From NCBI RefSeq assembly GCF_002931075.1, contig NZ_PSTQ01000001.1, forward strand, positions 682,001 to 746,000: 64,000 nt of DNA. The letters run 5' to 3'. The notes below the pieces were generated by a model. It worked only from the letters and a program-made list of their open reading frames with translations. It searched no databases and had not been told where the DNA came from. The position numbers were made by a program, and so were the translations under genes. Within the stretch, counting starts at the first letter, position 1, and every line of letters starts with the position of its first letter. This document shows positions 20,750-29,615 of this stretch, piece after piece. This DNA is from Pseudoclavibacter sp. AY1F1. GTDB taxonomy: Bacteria > Actinomycetota > Actinomycetes > Actinomycetales > Microbacteriaceae.

Positions 20750-23635
20750 TCAGACCTGATCCGCACGTCGCTTGAGGAGGAGGGCGAGCGCACCCGCGAG
20801 CAGAAGAGCTCCACCACCGAACGGCAGGAGCACTCCGAGCTCGGCACCCGTGGTCGCGAGCTCTCCGCCATCAGCCCCAGGGGCGCCGGTGGGGGCGCCA
20901 CTTGGCCCGCCCGCGGCCGGCGGGGTTGCGGCCATGGTCGGCGACATTCCGGGCTCAACTCCCTCCGTCGAGGTCGGGGGCGGCTCCGGCGCTGAGGTTT
21001 CCGTCGGGGTCGGTTCGATCGTCGGAGTTGGCGTCGCAGTTGGCGTCTGAGTTGGCGTCTGAGTTGCAGTCGGAGTGGGCTCAGGTTCGCCCGCGAAGTC
21101 AAGACCGATGAGGAAGGGGTTGTGGTCGGAGGATCGGTAGACGTCGTCCGAGTACAACTGCGTCACGTTGGAGTTGTTTCGGCTGTACTCGATACCGACC
21201 TGCTCATACGCGTTGATCGTCCACACATCCGCGCCCGTGACACGGCCGGAGGCCGGTCCGCTGGCCAGGATGTGGTCGAGTGAGCCGACCGCGCCATCGA
21301 AGTTGTACGAGTACTCGGTGCCGGCGGCCCCCGGTTCGCCCGCCGCGCGGTTGCGCGCATCCCCGAGGTTCTCGAAGCCGGCGTCTGCGAGCACTCGCAT
21401 GGGCCCCTCCTGCGAGTAGCTGTTGAAGTCACCCGTCAGGAACACCAGATCAGTGCCGTGCGTCTCGCGCTGCGTCTCGGTGAAGCCGACGAGCGCCTGC
21501 GCCTGGCGCGTCCTGTCGCCGTTCCAGCCTCCGACAGCCCCGGCGGGCCCGACGTCGTCGTCGTTGTCGGCGTTGTCGCCTTCGCCGGATCCGCCCTTGG
21601 ACTTGAAGTGGTTCGCGACGACGATGAACTCTGTACCGGTCGCGGGGTCGGCGAAGGTCTGAGCGAGCGGCGCGCGCCCGTTCACGAACGCGGGGTCGTC
21701 GAGGATGCTCGATGCTCCCACCACTTCCACGTTCGCTTGCTGGTAGATGAAGGCTGTGCGGATGACGTCGTCACCCGCGGCGGGAACCTCGGCGGGGGAT
21801 GGGACGTGGGCCCATCGTTGTGTGCCGGCTGACTCGTTGAGCGCCGCTACGAGGTCGACAAGTGCCGCATCGCGATCCTTGCCGAAGTCGGACGAGTCCT
21901 CGATCTCCTCGAGAGCGACGATGTCGGCGTCGAGCTGGTTGATCGCGGCGACGATCTTCGCCTCCTGGCGCGCGAGGTTCTCTTCATCCCAGGCGCCACG
22001 CGGGAGGCACCCGTTCGCGCTGATGGGGTTTCCGTCCCGATCCGTGTAGTTCTGGGTCGAGCCGCAGTAGTCAACGCCGAGGCTCGTGAAGTAGTTGAGG
22101 ACGTTGAATGTGCCGAGCTGCAGGTCTCCACCGACTTGCTCCGGAGCCGTCTCCCTGGCGTCCGAGAAGCTGACGGGTGCTGCGTCGGCGCCGGTCAGCG
22201 TCGTCGTCGGTTGGAAGCGGTAGCTGTCGAACGAGTAGTGCACGACAACGGGCTCAGTGAAGGTCGCTGTCGCTCCGACCGTGACAGGCGTGGTGATGCT
22301 CAGGTAGGGGAGTGGGATGTCGGCGTTGATCATGCGGCCGCCCTCGCGGCGCAGGAAGTCGGTGGATGCGCCGTCGTCGAGGATCACGCTGTGCGCCTCG
22401 TTGTACTCGGCCTGAGCGACAGCCTCGGCACTCCCTGGTTCACCGACCTCAGTGGGGGTCACAAGCAGACGCTCGCCGACCGAGAGGCCCACCTCCCCAT
22501 ACTGGTTGAGGCCATAGTTCTCCGAGACCCGGTAGGTGCCGGCTGGCGCGAGCAGCATCCCCTCGTAGCGTTCGCGCTCCTCCGCGGTCTCCGGCCACGC
22601 GACCGAAACGGGCTCAACGACGTGCTCGGGACCGCCCACGAGCTGCTCAACGCCGTCCGCGCTGATCTGCGTCGACTCGAATCGCTCACCGACGCGGCCG
22701 GTCACGGCGACTCGGTCACCGATGGTGACGGTGGCTGCGGCCGCAGGTCCGTAGACGAAGACACCGGTCGAGGCCGTGTGGGTGCTCGGTTCGACCGCAC
22801 CAGGTGTCTGGATGTTGAAGCCCCCGAGTCCACCCTCGGCATACACGGCGGTGACGACGCCCTCGGTAATGACGGTCCGGTCCACGAACGGCGATGCAGA
22901 GCCCGTGCCCTGGATTTCCGCGATCGAGACGAACTCGGTCGTCGGAGACACCGTCGGGGACGAAGTTGTTGTTGTTGTCGGCTCCGGTGCTGCGGTCGGT
23001 CCACCTGACGAATTCTCCGGCGTTGGCGCAGCGGCGACGAAGTCTGCAGAGTTCACATCGCTGTCGACCCCGGTGTTGGAACGCTGCGCGCTGAGGGAGT
23101 TGCTGAGCTCGGGAGCAGGAGCAGGGCCTTCGAACGTGCTCGCGCTGCCATAGCCGATGAGGTCCACAAGCCCGTCTGCGGCAGAGACGCCCGCCCCAGG
23201 CAACGTCAGCGTGTCGATTGTGCTCGCGAGGGCAACGATGCCGCCTCGAGCGCCCATGGAGATGTCACCAGTCGCATCCGGTGCCGGGAGCGCACCGGTA
23301 TCGCCACTCCCCGCCGCGAGAGAAACGAGGTAGTGCGTATGCGGTGCAACAGACCCCGCAAGCTCCGCTGTGCCGCCGAGGTTTCCGCTCGCCGAGAAGT
23401 ACTGGACAGACCAGCCGTCGACGCTGATCGCCGCGGAGCTCGGGTTGTAGAGCTCCACGAAGTCGTTCGAGTACAGCGAGCCCGCGTTGCCACCTCCGCC
23501 GTACGCTTCGTTGATGACCAGATCGGTGCCGCTCGGGGCTGCGAAGGTCGGGGGCGCTGCGGCGACCAGCAGGCCGCCTCCGGCGAGCGTCGTCGCGATT
23601 CCCACCGCGAGGAGCTTCTGCCAAGTTCGAGTCAC
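20750..23635 (-). CDS. Secreted LAXTG-anchored nuclease (ExeM/NucH type, lamin-tail domain)
   Basis: The 961-residue protein has an Sec-type signal peptide (residues 1-33), a lamin-tail domain (about 35-205, VINEAYGGGGNAG... FVELYNP), an OB-like domain (about 240-340), and an endonuclease/exonuclease/phosphatase domain (about 505-850) with GTFNVLNYF, VALEEIED, VVANHFKSKGG, LTGDFNSYSQ and SSDHNPFLIG. A Pro/Thr linker leads to the sorting signal LATTG, a hydrophobic helix and KRRADQV. It should degrade extracellular DNA at the cell wall. The GTG start has GGAGGA upstream. Confidence 0.92.
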   Translation of the reverse strand: MTRTWQKLLAVGIATTLAGGGLLVAAAPPTFAAPSGTDLVINEAYGGGGNAGSLYSNDFVELYNPSSAAISVDGWSVQYFSASGNLGGTAELAGSVAPHTHYLVSLAAGSGDTGALPAPDATGDISMGARGGIVALASTIDTLTLPGAGVSAADGLVDLIGYGSASTFEGPAPAPELSNSLSAQRSNTGVDSDVNSADFVAAAPTPENSSGGPTAAPEPTTTTTSSPTVSPTTEFVSIAEIQGTGSASPFVDRTVITEGVVTAVYAEGGLGGFNIQTPGAVEPSTHTASTGVFVYGPAAAATVTIGDRVAVTGRVGERFESTQISADGVEQLVGGPEHVVEPVSVAWPETAEERERYEGMLLAPAGTYRVSENYGLNQYGEVGLSVGERLLVTPTEVGEPGSAEAVAQAEYNEAHSVILDDGASTDFLRREGGRMINADIPLPYLSITTPVTVGATATFTEPVVVHYSFDSYRFQPTTTLTGADAAPVSFSDARETAPEQVGGDLQLGTFNVLNYFTSLGVDYCGSTQNYTDRDGNPISANGCLPRGAWDEENLARQEAKIVAAINQLDADIVALEEIEDSSDFGKDRDAALVDLVAALNESAGTQRWAHVPSPAEVPAAGDDVIRTAFIYQQANVEVVGASSILDDPAFVNGRAPLAQTFADPATGTEFIVVANHFKSKGGSGEGDNADNDDDVGPAGAVGGWNGDRTRQAQALVGFTETQRETHGTDLVFLTGDFNSYSQEGPMRVLADAGFENLGDARNRAAGEPGAAGTEYSYNFDGAVGSLDHILASGPASGRVTGADVWTINAYEQVGIEYSRNNSNVTQLYSDDVYRSSDHNPFLIGLDFAGEPEPTPTATQTPTQTPTATPTPTIEPTPTETSAPEPPPTSTEGVEPGMSPTMAATPPAAGGPSGAPTGAPGADGGELATTGAELGVLLPFGGGALLLAGALALLLKRRADQV

Positions 23636-23717
23636 GTGTGTCCTCCTGGGGCGTGCGTGGCTAACGGGATCGCCGTCACCGTACCGTCCCGGTGTCGCCC
23701 AGGGACTGCCTCCGCGT

Positions 23718-23740
23718 AAACACCCGGTGAACGGGTGAAC
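23718..23740 (-). terminator. Short terminator hairpin after ku
   Basis: On the minus strand CACCCG and CGGGTG close a five-base loop, followed by TTT. It lies just after the ku stop. Confidence 0.55.
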
Positions 23741-23743
23741 CGC

Positions 23744-24715
23744 TCACGCGCTCTTGGCGTTCTTCGCCGCCGATGCCTTCTTGGCTGGGGTCTTCCTCGA
23801 TTTGGCTTTGGTACTGCTCGTCTTCTTCGAGCTGGTCGACTTCGTGCTCGACTTCTGAGCGCTCGACTCCTTAGCGCTGGTCTTCTTCGCGCTCGACTCC
23901 TTGGCGCTGGTCTTCTTCGCACTCGTCCTTTTGCCGCTGTCGATGCTCCGGCGGAGGGCCTCCATGAGGTCGATCACCTCACCACCCGCATCCCCGTCGT
24001 CGTCCGACTCGCCGAACGTCGCCGCCGTATCAAGCGCATCGCCCTCCTGGAGCTTCGCGTCGATGAGCTGCTGCAACTGCTCCTGGTAGTCGTCAGTGAA
24101 CCGCTCAGGTGCGAAGTCCGCTGCGAACGAGTCCACGAGCGACGCCGACATCTTCAGTTCCTTCGCGGAGATCCGCACGCGTTCATCGAGCGCCGGGAAC
24201 GTCGCCTCGCGGACTTCGTCGTCCCACAGGAGTGACTGCAGCATGAGCACGTCACCGCGGGTGCGCAGCGCTCCCAGCCGCGACTTCTGGCGGAGCGAGA
24301 AGTGCACGATCGCAGTCCGATCGGTCTTCTCCAGGGTGCGCCTGAGCAGCACATAAGCCTTCACCGACTTGGAGTCGGGTTCGAGGAAGTAGCTGCGGTC
24401 GAACATGATCGGGTCGAGCTGGTCGCTCGGCACGAACTCCACGACGTCGATCTCTCGGCTGCGCTCCTCTGGCAACGAGCTCAGATCCTCTTCTGTCAGC
24501 ACAACTGTCCTGTCGTCGTCTGCGTAGGCCTTGTCGATGTGCTCGTAGTCGACCACCTTCCCGCAGACCTCGCAGCGACGCTGGTAGCGGATGCGCCCGC
24601 CGTCCTTATCGTGCACCTGGTGCAGCCGCACGTCATGATCCTCGGTGGCGCTGTACAACTTCACCGGCACATTCACGAGCCCGAACGCGATGGAGCCTTT
24701 CCAGATGGATCTCAT
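23744..24715 (-). CDS. ku: Non-homologous end-joining protein Ku
   Basis: The 323-residue protein begins MRSIWKGSIAFGLVNVPVKL, the Ku signature. The core domain (1-260) includes a Cys motif RRCEVCGKVV. The last 65 residues form a lysine- and serine-rich tail with repeated KKTSAKESSA units, which in other bacterial Ku proteins binds DNA and helps sliding. Ku binds double-strand ends as a dimer and recruits LigD. It is divergent from ligD, with 92 bp between them. Confidence 0.95.
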   Translation of the reverse strand: MRSIWKGSIAFGLVNVPVKLYSATEDHDVRLHQVHDKDGGRIRYQRRCEVCGKVVDYEHIDKAYADDDRTVVLTEEDLSSLPEERSREIDVVEFVPSDQLDPIMFDRSYFLEPDSKSVKAYVLLRRTLEKTDRTAIVHFSLRQKSRLGALRTRGDVLMLQSLLWDDEVREATFPALDERVRISAKELKMSASLVDSFAADFAPERFTDDYQEQLQQLIDAKLQEGDALDTAATFGESDDDGDAGGEVIDLMEALRRSIDSGKRTSAKKTSAKESSAKKTSAKESSAQKSSTKSTSSKKTSSTKAKSRKTPAKKASAAKNAKSA

Positions 24716-24807
24716 GCACCAAGTACAGCCGAACTCGGCGCCGCGAAGCCGAGTCGACGCTGAGTGTTCCCGGTCTTCGCCTCAGGCAGGGGGTGCATCC
24801 TGGGCCG

Positions 24808-27210
24808 ATGGCGACCTCGAAGCAGACGGTGACAGTCGATGGTCACCGCGTGACGCTCACCAACCTCGACAAGGTGCTGTACCCCGAAACCGGGACGACG
24901 AAGGCGGATGTACTCGCCTACTATGCGGAGATAGCGCCGTTCCTGATCCCGCACGTGCAGCGGCGCCCCGTGACGCGCAAGCGGTGGGTTGACGGGGTCG
25001 GGACGACCGAGCATCCTGGCACGTTCTTTTTCCAGAAGAACCTCGAGGCAAGCGCACCCGACTGGGTGCCGAGGGAGGGGCTCGAGCACCGCGATCACCG
25101 GAACGAGTATCCGCTTGTGCAGGACGTGGCCACGCTGACGTGGCTTGCCCAGGTCGCCGCGCTCGAGCTGCACGTTCCGCAGTGGCGATTCGGTCCGGAT
25201 GGGGTGCCACGGAACCCGGACCGGCTTGTCCTCGACCTCGACCCTGGCGACGGCATCGGACTCGCTGAATGCGCTGAGGTTGCACGAATCGCCCGAGGCA
25301 TTCTGCGTGGCATGGGGCTCGACCCATTGCCCGTGACGAGTGGGAGCAAAGGCATCCACCTGTACGCCGCCCTCGACGGAACGCACACGTCTGACCAGGT
25401 CTCCCAGGTCGCGCACGAGCTCGCCAGGTCGCTCGAGGCCGACCACCCGGACCTGATCGTGAGCGACATGAAGAAGTCCAAACGAGACGGAAAGGTGCTG
25501 GTCGACTGGAGCCAGAACAACGCTGCGAAGACCACGATCGCCCCGTACTCTCTCCGCGGCCGAGGGCGCCCAACCGTGGCTGTTCCACGAACGTGGCGCG
25601 AGCTCGCCTCGGCCAAGCTCCGGCACCTCGAGTGCAGCGAGGTGCTCACGCGGATGCGCACCCGGCCCGACCCGCTGGCCGCGATCGCAGATGCCGCGCG
25701 AGAGGACAGGCTCGTGCGCTACCGGTCGATGCGCGACGCGACGAAGACGACGGAGCCGGTGCCGGCCGAAGCCCCCTCGTCGTCGTCCGGACGGGCCTTC
25801 GTCATCCAGGAGCACCACGCGCGCCGCCTCCACTACGACTTCCGACTCGAACACGATGGAGTCCTCGTGTCCTGGGCGGTGCCCAAGGGCATCCCGGTAG
25901 ATTCGAAGAAGAACCACCTCGCGGTACAGACTGAGGACCACCCGCTCGAGTACGGCGCCTTCGAGGGCACGATCCCGGAAGGTGAGTACGGGGCAGGGGA
26001 GGTCTTCATCTGGGACTTCGGTTCCTACGAGCTCGAGAAGTGGCGTGAGGGCGAGGAAGTCATCGTCACCCTGCACGGCCAGCCTGCTGGTGGTCTCGGC
26101 AGGACGACGCGGGTCGCGCTCATCCGCACAAGGGGGAGCGGCGACACGAAGAGCAACTGGCTGCTGCACCGCATGGAGCTCGGAATCTCCCCCGCGAAGG
26201 GCTCACGTCCGACCCGGGGCGGCACCGGCCGGACCGAACAAAGGAGGGTCCCCGTCGCGCCCATGCTCGCATCAGCGCGAGTGGTGAGCGACTTCGACGA
26301 CGAGGATGCCTGGGCCTTCGAGATGAAGTGGGACGGCATCCGCATCGTGGCCTCGATCGACCAACACGGCGTGCGCCTGGTCACGAGGAACGGCAACGAC
26401 GTGACGACCGCCTACCCCGAGGTCGAGGATGCGCTGCGTGCGAGCCTGCACGGCCGCGCGGCCGTGCTCGACGGCGAGATCGTCGCGCTGGATCGGAGCG
26501 CGCGGCCAGACTTCGGTCGGCTGCAGGCGAGGATGGGACTGCGCTCGAGCCGCGATATCGAACGCGGCGTCAGGGAAGTGCCAGTGCACTACTTCGTTTT
26601 CGACCTGCTTGAACTGGACGGCACGAGCATGCTCGCGCGCCCGTATGCACAGCGCCGCGCGCTCCTGCTCGAGTCGGTCAGCGAGCACAGCAGCCTCCGA
26701 GTTCCACCGGCTATCGACGGGGATGCAGAACTCGCGCTGAAGACCAGCGCCGATCTCCAGCTCGAGGGCATCGTCGCCAAACGGATCGACAGCGCCTACC
26801 GCCCTGGCCGGCGAACGGAGAGCTGGGTCAAGATCAAACACCACAGGGCCCAGGAGGTGGTCGTCGGCGGCTGGCGTCCGGGACGAGGACGCCGGTCGGG
26901 CAGCATCGGCTCGCTGCTGCTCGGCATCCCTGAAGCTGGTGGGCTCCGCTATGTCGGCCGGGTCGGGACGGGCTTCAGCAGCGGCGACCTCGAACGCGCG
27001 GCGGCCAAACTCGAACCTCTGATCCGCCCATCCTCGCCGTTTCTGGAGGTCGCCGCAGCGGATGCCCGAGGCGCCGTCTGGGTGGAGCCGCTGCTGGTCG
27101 GAGAAGTCGAGTTCGCGGAGTGGACGGCAAGCTCTCGCCTACGTCAGCCGAGCTGGCGAGGGTGGCGACCAGACAAGTCGCCCCAAGAAGTGGCGATCGA
27201 GGGCGCTTGA
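24808..27210 (+). CDS. ligD: Multifunctional non-homologous end-joining DNA ligase LigD
   Basis: The 800-residue protein has the POL-NUC-LIG order seen in Mycobacterium. The polymerase/primase domain (about 5-290) has LDLDPGDGIG and SGSKGIHLYAAL. The phosphoesterase domain (about 325-480) has HHARRLHYDFRLEHDG and EDHPLEYGAFEGTIP. The ligase domain (from about 490) has the active-site Lys in FEMKWDGIR, plus LDGEIVALD and EGIVAKRIDS. It fills, trims and seals broken ends with Ku. The start is uncertain: an ATG at 24808, or a GTG at 24793 five codons upstream. Confidence 0.95.
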   Translation: MATSKQTVTVDGHRVTLTNLDKVLYPETGTTKADVLAYYAEIAPFLIPHVQRRPVTRKRWVDGVGTTEHPGTFFFQKNLEASAPDWVPREGLEHRDHRNEYPLVQDVATLTWLAQVAALELHVPQWRFGPDGVPRNPDRLVLDLDPGDGIGLAECAEVARIARGILRGMGLDPLPVTSGSKGIHLYAALDGTHTSDQVSQVAHELARSLEADHPDLIVSDMKKSKRDGKVLVDWSQNNAAKTTIAPYSLRGRGRPTVAVPRTWRELASAKLRHLECSEVLTRMRTRPDPLAAIADAAREDRLVRYRSMRDATKTTEPVPAEAPSSSSGRAFVIQEHHARRLHYDFRLEHDGVLVSWAVPKGIPVDSKKNHLAVQTEDHPLEYGAFEGTIPEGEYGAGEVFIWDFGSYELEKWREGEEVIVTLHGQPAGGLGRTTRVALIRTRGSGDTKSNWLLHRMELGISPAKGSRPTRGGTGRTEQRRVPVAPMLASARVVSDFDDEDAWAFEMKWDGIRIVASIDQHGVRLVTRNGNDVTTAYPEVEDALRASLHGRAAVLDGEIVALDRSARPDFGRLQARMGLRSSRDIERGVREVPVHYFVFDLLELDGTSMLARPYAQRRALLLESVSEHSSLRVPPAIDGDAELALKTSADLQLEGIVAKRIDSAYRPGRRTESWVKIKHHRAQEVVVGGWRPGRGRRSGSIGSLLLGIPEAGGLRYVGRVGTGFSSGDLERAAAKLEPLIRPSSPFLEVAAADARGAVWVEPLLVGEVEFAEWTASSRLRQPSWRGWRPDKSPQEVAIEGA

Positions 27211-27268
27211 CGGCCAAACCGAGCGGATGTGCTTCGAACCGCGAAGGGCTGCGCGGTTGGCACGGCGA

Positions 27269-27305
27269 AGGCCGGGGTCGACGCGCGACCCCGGCCTCGT
27301 TCTCT
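27269..27305 (+). terminator. Terminator after ligD
   Basis: AGGCCGGGGTCG pairs with CGACCCCGGCCT over 12 bp, followed by CGTTCTCTT. It lies between ligD and a convergent small gene. Confidence 0.8.
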
Positions 27306-27320
27306 TGCTGAGCAGATACC

Positions 27321-27524
27321 TCAGCCGTTGACACCTGCCGGGGGGATCGTGTCGTCGCGGTGCTGTGCCGCGTCGTCGCGAACCTGCGTCGGCGGCTGGT
27401 CAGGTCGCTCCTGGTTCGGCTCGCCGGTGCCGAGGCCCTCAATCGACTCTGCTTCCAGCCGCTTGTTCGTGTCGTCGAGGGTGGCATCGTTCTCGTGGTC
27501 TGGGGTGGCTCGCTGATCTGACAT
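27321..27524 (-). CDS. Small hydrophilic protein of unknown function
   Basis: A 67-residue, very polar and probably disordered protein starting MSDQRATPDHENDATL. I recognise no family. The start is supported by a TACGGT hexamer on the minus strand (27531-27536) exactly six bases upstream, without a ribosome site, as in the other leaderless genes of this window. Confidence 0.6.
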   Translation of the reverse strand: MSDQRATPDHENDATLDDTNKRLEAESIEGLGTGEPNQERPDQPPTQVRDDAAQHRDDTIPPAGVNG

Positions 27525-27665
27525 GCTCCGACCGTACGCAGACCAGCCGAGACAAACTTGAGTGCCGCCTGGTCGGGGCTTGAACAGCAGCGTCACGGTT
27601 CACACGCTGCCCATAAGGTGCTGTTGGAGAATCGGATTCGCCTGACCACAAGGAGACCGCTGTTT

Positions 27666-28229
27666 ATGTCGAGCACCCGGCCCGCGCCGCCCGCCCACGC
27701 AAAGCCGGAGTCGAAGCGACGCCGCCGCCGCTCTGGAGGGAACGTCCTCCTCGGCGTGTTCGGGACGGCATTGATTCTGAGCGGCGCGATTGTGCTCGCG
27801 ATGTCGCTGCTCGCGCCCACGACGGTCGAGCGCGGGTACGGGCAGGTCAAAGCCGCGGTCAACGACGTTGCGGCGGAAGTGCAGTTGCCCGCCGTCCGGC
27901 TCGGCGTCGAGGGCGCTCAGGCTGAGCTCGACGAGTGCGACGGTTCGTTCATCGAGATGACGAGCTACCGCAACACTGTGGGAGTTCCCGCCGTGTATGC
28001 GGCGCACAACAACTGCGGCGGTGACATCGTCCTGAACTGGGAGGTCGGCACGCAGCTCGAGGTTGAGGGACTGCCGGGCACGTACGAGGTGGTCGACGTG
28101 CGGCACACGGCGAAGCATTGGGAGACAACGGAGGCGCTCATCGGACTGCAGGGCGATTTCGCGCTCCAGTCGTGCTTCTACGGTGAGGACCGGATGCAGT
28201 TCGTGGGCATCCGACCCATCACCGGTTGA
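27666..28229 (+). CDS. Sortase-like membrane protein
   Basis: The 187-residue protein has a basic N-terminus, one transmembrane helix (about residues 25-50, NVLLGVFGTALILSGAIVLAMSLL) and an extracellular domain. That domain has a His in VYAAHNNCGGD, a Cys in FALQSCFYGED and an Arg in MQFVGIRPI, in the order His-Cys-Arg that a sortase active site needs. The spacing is not typical of classic class E enzymes, so the call is tentative. AAGGAG at 27648-27653 supports the start. It lies 4 kb from a LATTG-bearing nuclease. Confidence 0.55.
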   Translation: MSSTRPAPPAHAKPESKRRRRRSGGNVLLGVFGTALILSGAIVLAMSLLAPTTVERGYGQVKAAVNDVAAEVQLPAVRLGVEGAQAELDECDGSFIEMTSYRNTVGVPAVYAAHNNCGGDIVLNWEVGTQLEVEGLPGTYEVVDVRHTAKHWETTEALIGLQGDFALQSCFYGEDRMQFVGIRPITG

Positions 28230-28315
28230 GGTGCACTCGACTCGCTCACTACAGCGGCAGAGGCCGAAAATCAAGAGTTGGGGGGACTCGTCATGTCCTC
28301 ACCTATTCTGCAGAG

Positions 28316-28534
28316 ATGATCAACGCACGAGCAAGGGCGCTCCTCGAGTTCGAGGCATCCAACCCAGGGCGAGACCTCCCGAAGCTCGACAAGATCCGCA
28401 GGCTCGGGCTTAGCCCAGAGGGGTACGAGTCTCGGCTCGAGCAGCTTGTCGCCGACGTCGACGTGATGGCCGAGTATCCAGAGCTCGTGTACCGCTACTG
28501 GAATCAGCGACGCGAGAACGCATCGGGGCGCTAG
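28316..28534 (+). CDS. Small protein, possibly DUF3263-like
   Basis: The 72-residue protein MINARARALLEFEASN contains the pattern KIRRLGLSPEGYESRLEQL, which recalls the helix-turn-helix of the actinobacterial DUF3263 family. The match is by eye only. No ribosome site is present; TATTCT at 28304-28309 ends six bases before the ATG, supporting a leaderless start. Confidence 0.6.
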   Translation: MINARARALLEFEASNPGRDLPKLDKIRRLGLSPEGYESRLEQLVADVDVMAEYPELVYRYWNQRRENASGR

Positions 28535-28566
28535 GCGCCGATGCGGCCGGGGGCTTCAGACGCAAC

Positions 28567-29460
28567 TCACTCGCGCGAGTCAGCGGCAGCACCCCAGTTA
28601 CCGAGATCGGCGGCGGCACGGAAGGTGGCCGTCAGGAAGCTGTGGACAAGCCCCTCCGGGTCTGTCGACTGGCGCACGACCTCGTACGGCAGCAGAAACT
28701 CGCCGAGTGCCGGATCCCAGTGAGCACCTTCCGGCATCTGGGCTTCCGAGAACCCGGCTGGGTCCGGGTAGGCGTAGGAGTAGTAGGCCCCCTCGCGGCC
28801 GCCCCCGGGCCAGAATCCCGCGCTTGAGATCTCGTGGGAGTACCCCTCGACCATGACCTCGTTCGGGCAGTTCGGGGCGCCGCCTGGATGCCGAGGTGCG
28901 TCCCGCCCTGAGAAGCGGGTCACCGCGAGGTCCATCGCGCCCCAGAAGAAGTGCACCGGACTCACCTTGCCGGTGAACTCCGACCGGAACCTCGAAAGCG
29001 CCCGGTCGGCGTCCACGAGCTGCCTCCAGAAGGCGTGCGCGGCGGCGGCGTCGTAGCTTGCGTGTGTGAAGTCCTTGGCGAAGGGGATCGCGAGTTCCAC
29101 TTCGTTGGGTGCCCCGTGGATGCGCGGGTGGAGTTCGAGATCGGCGAGGTGCTCGAACAGGCGCGACGTGAACTCGGCGACCGACATCGGCGCGAGCGGG
29201 AGCACGCGCTCGCCACCGTCGCTGTGCCTGATGACGAGCCTGTGGTCGACGAAGTCGAACTCGATGTCGAAGATGGCCTCACCCTGGATCTGGGGCCCGG
29301 TCCCGAGACCCCGCGGCGTGAGGTGCAGGGTCACGTTCCACCAGTGATTCACGTGTGGCGTGCTGACCATTCGGATCTTCCCGACGACCTGCAACCAGCG
29401 GTGCAACGTATCGCGGGTGTCGGTCCAGCTGTCTACGGCGAGGATGGGTCGAGTCGTCAC
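28567..29460 (-). CDS. DUF5996 family protein
   Basis: The 297-residue soluble protein begins with GTG and has the DUF5996 features WTDTRDTLHRWLQVVGKIR, HVNHWWNVTLHLTPRGL, HFFWGAMDLAVTRFSGR and GFWPGGG...AYYSYAYPDP. The function is unknown. TAGTCT on the minus strand (29467-29472) lies six bases before the start, which again suggests a leaderless mRNA. Confidence 0.82.
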   Translation of the reverse strand: MTTRPILAVDSWTDTRDTLHRWLQVVGKIRMVSTPHVNHWWNVTLHLTPRGLGTGPQIQGEAIFDIEFDFVDHRLVIRHSDGGERVLPLAPMSVAEFTSRLFEHLADLELHPRIHGAPNEVELAIPFAKDFTHASYDAAAAHAFWRQLVDADRALSRFRSEFTGKVSPVHFFWGAMDLAVTRFSGRDAPRHPGGAPNCPNEVMVEGYSHEISSAGFWPGGGREGAYYSYAYPDPAGFSEAQMPEGAHWDPALGEFLLPYEVVRQSTDPEGLVHSFLTATFRAAADLGNWGAAADSRE

Positions 29461-29615
29461 GCCACGAGACTAGCCGACCACCAATCCTCGTCGTACCTGA
29501 CGAGTATTCGTAAGCATCATTCACACTTTTTGCGGTGCTCGTACTCGCATACTTGGCATGCCGGAGTGACCTTCACAGAGCAGTGGTGGTCGCGGCGTCA
29601 ATCGAGGAGCATCGA

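Noticed and set aside
24712-26169. A 485-codon minus-strand open frame
   Set aside because: It is antisense to ligD, whose polymerase and nuclease motifs are intact.
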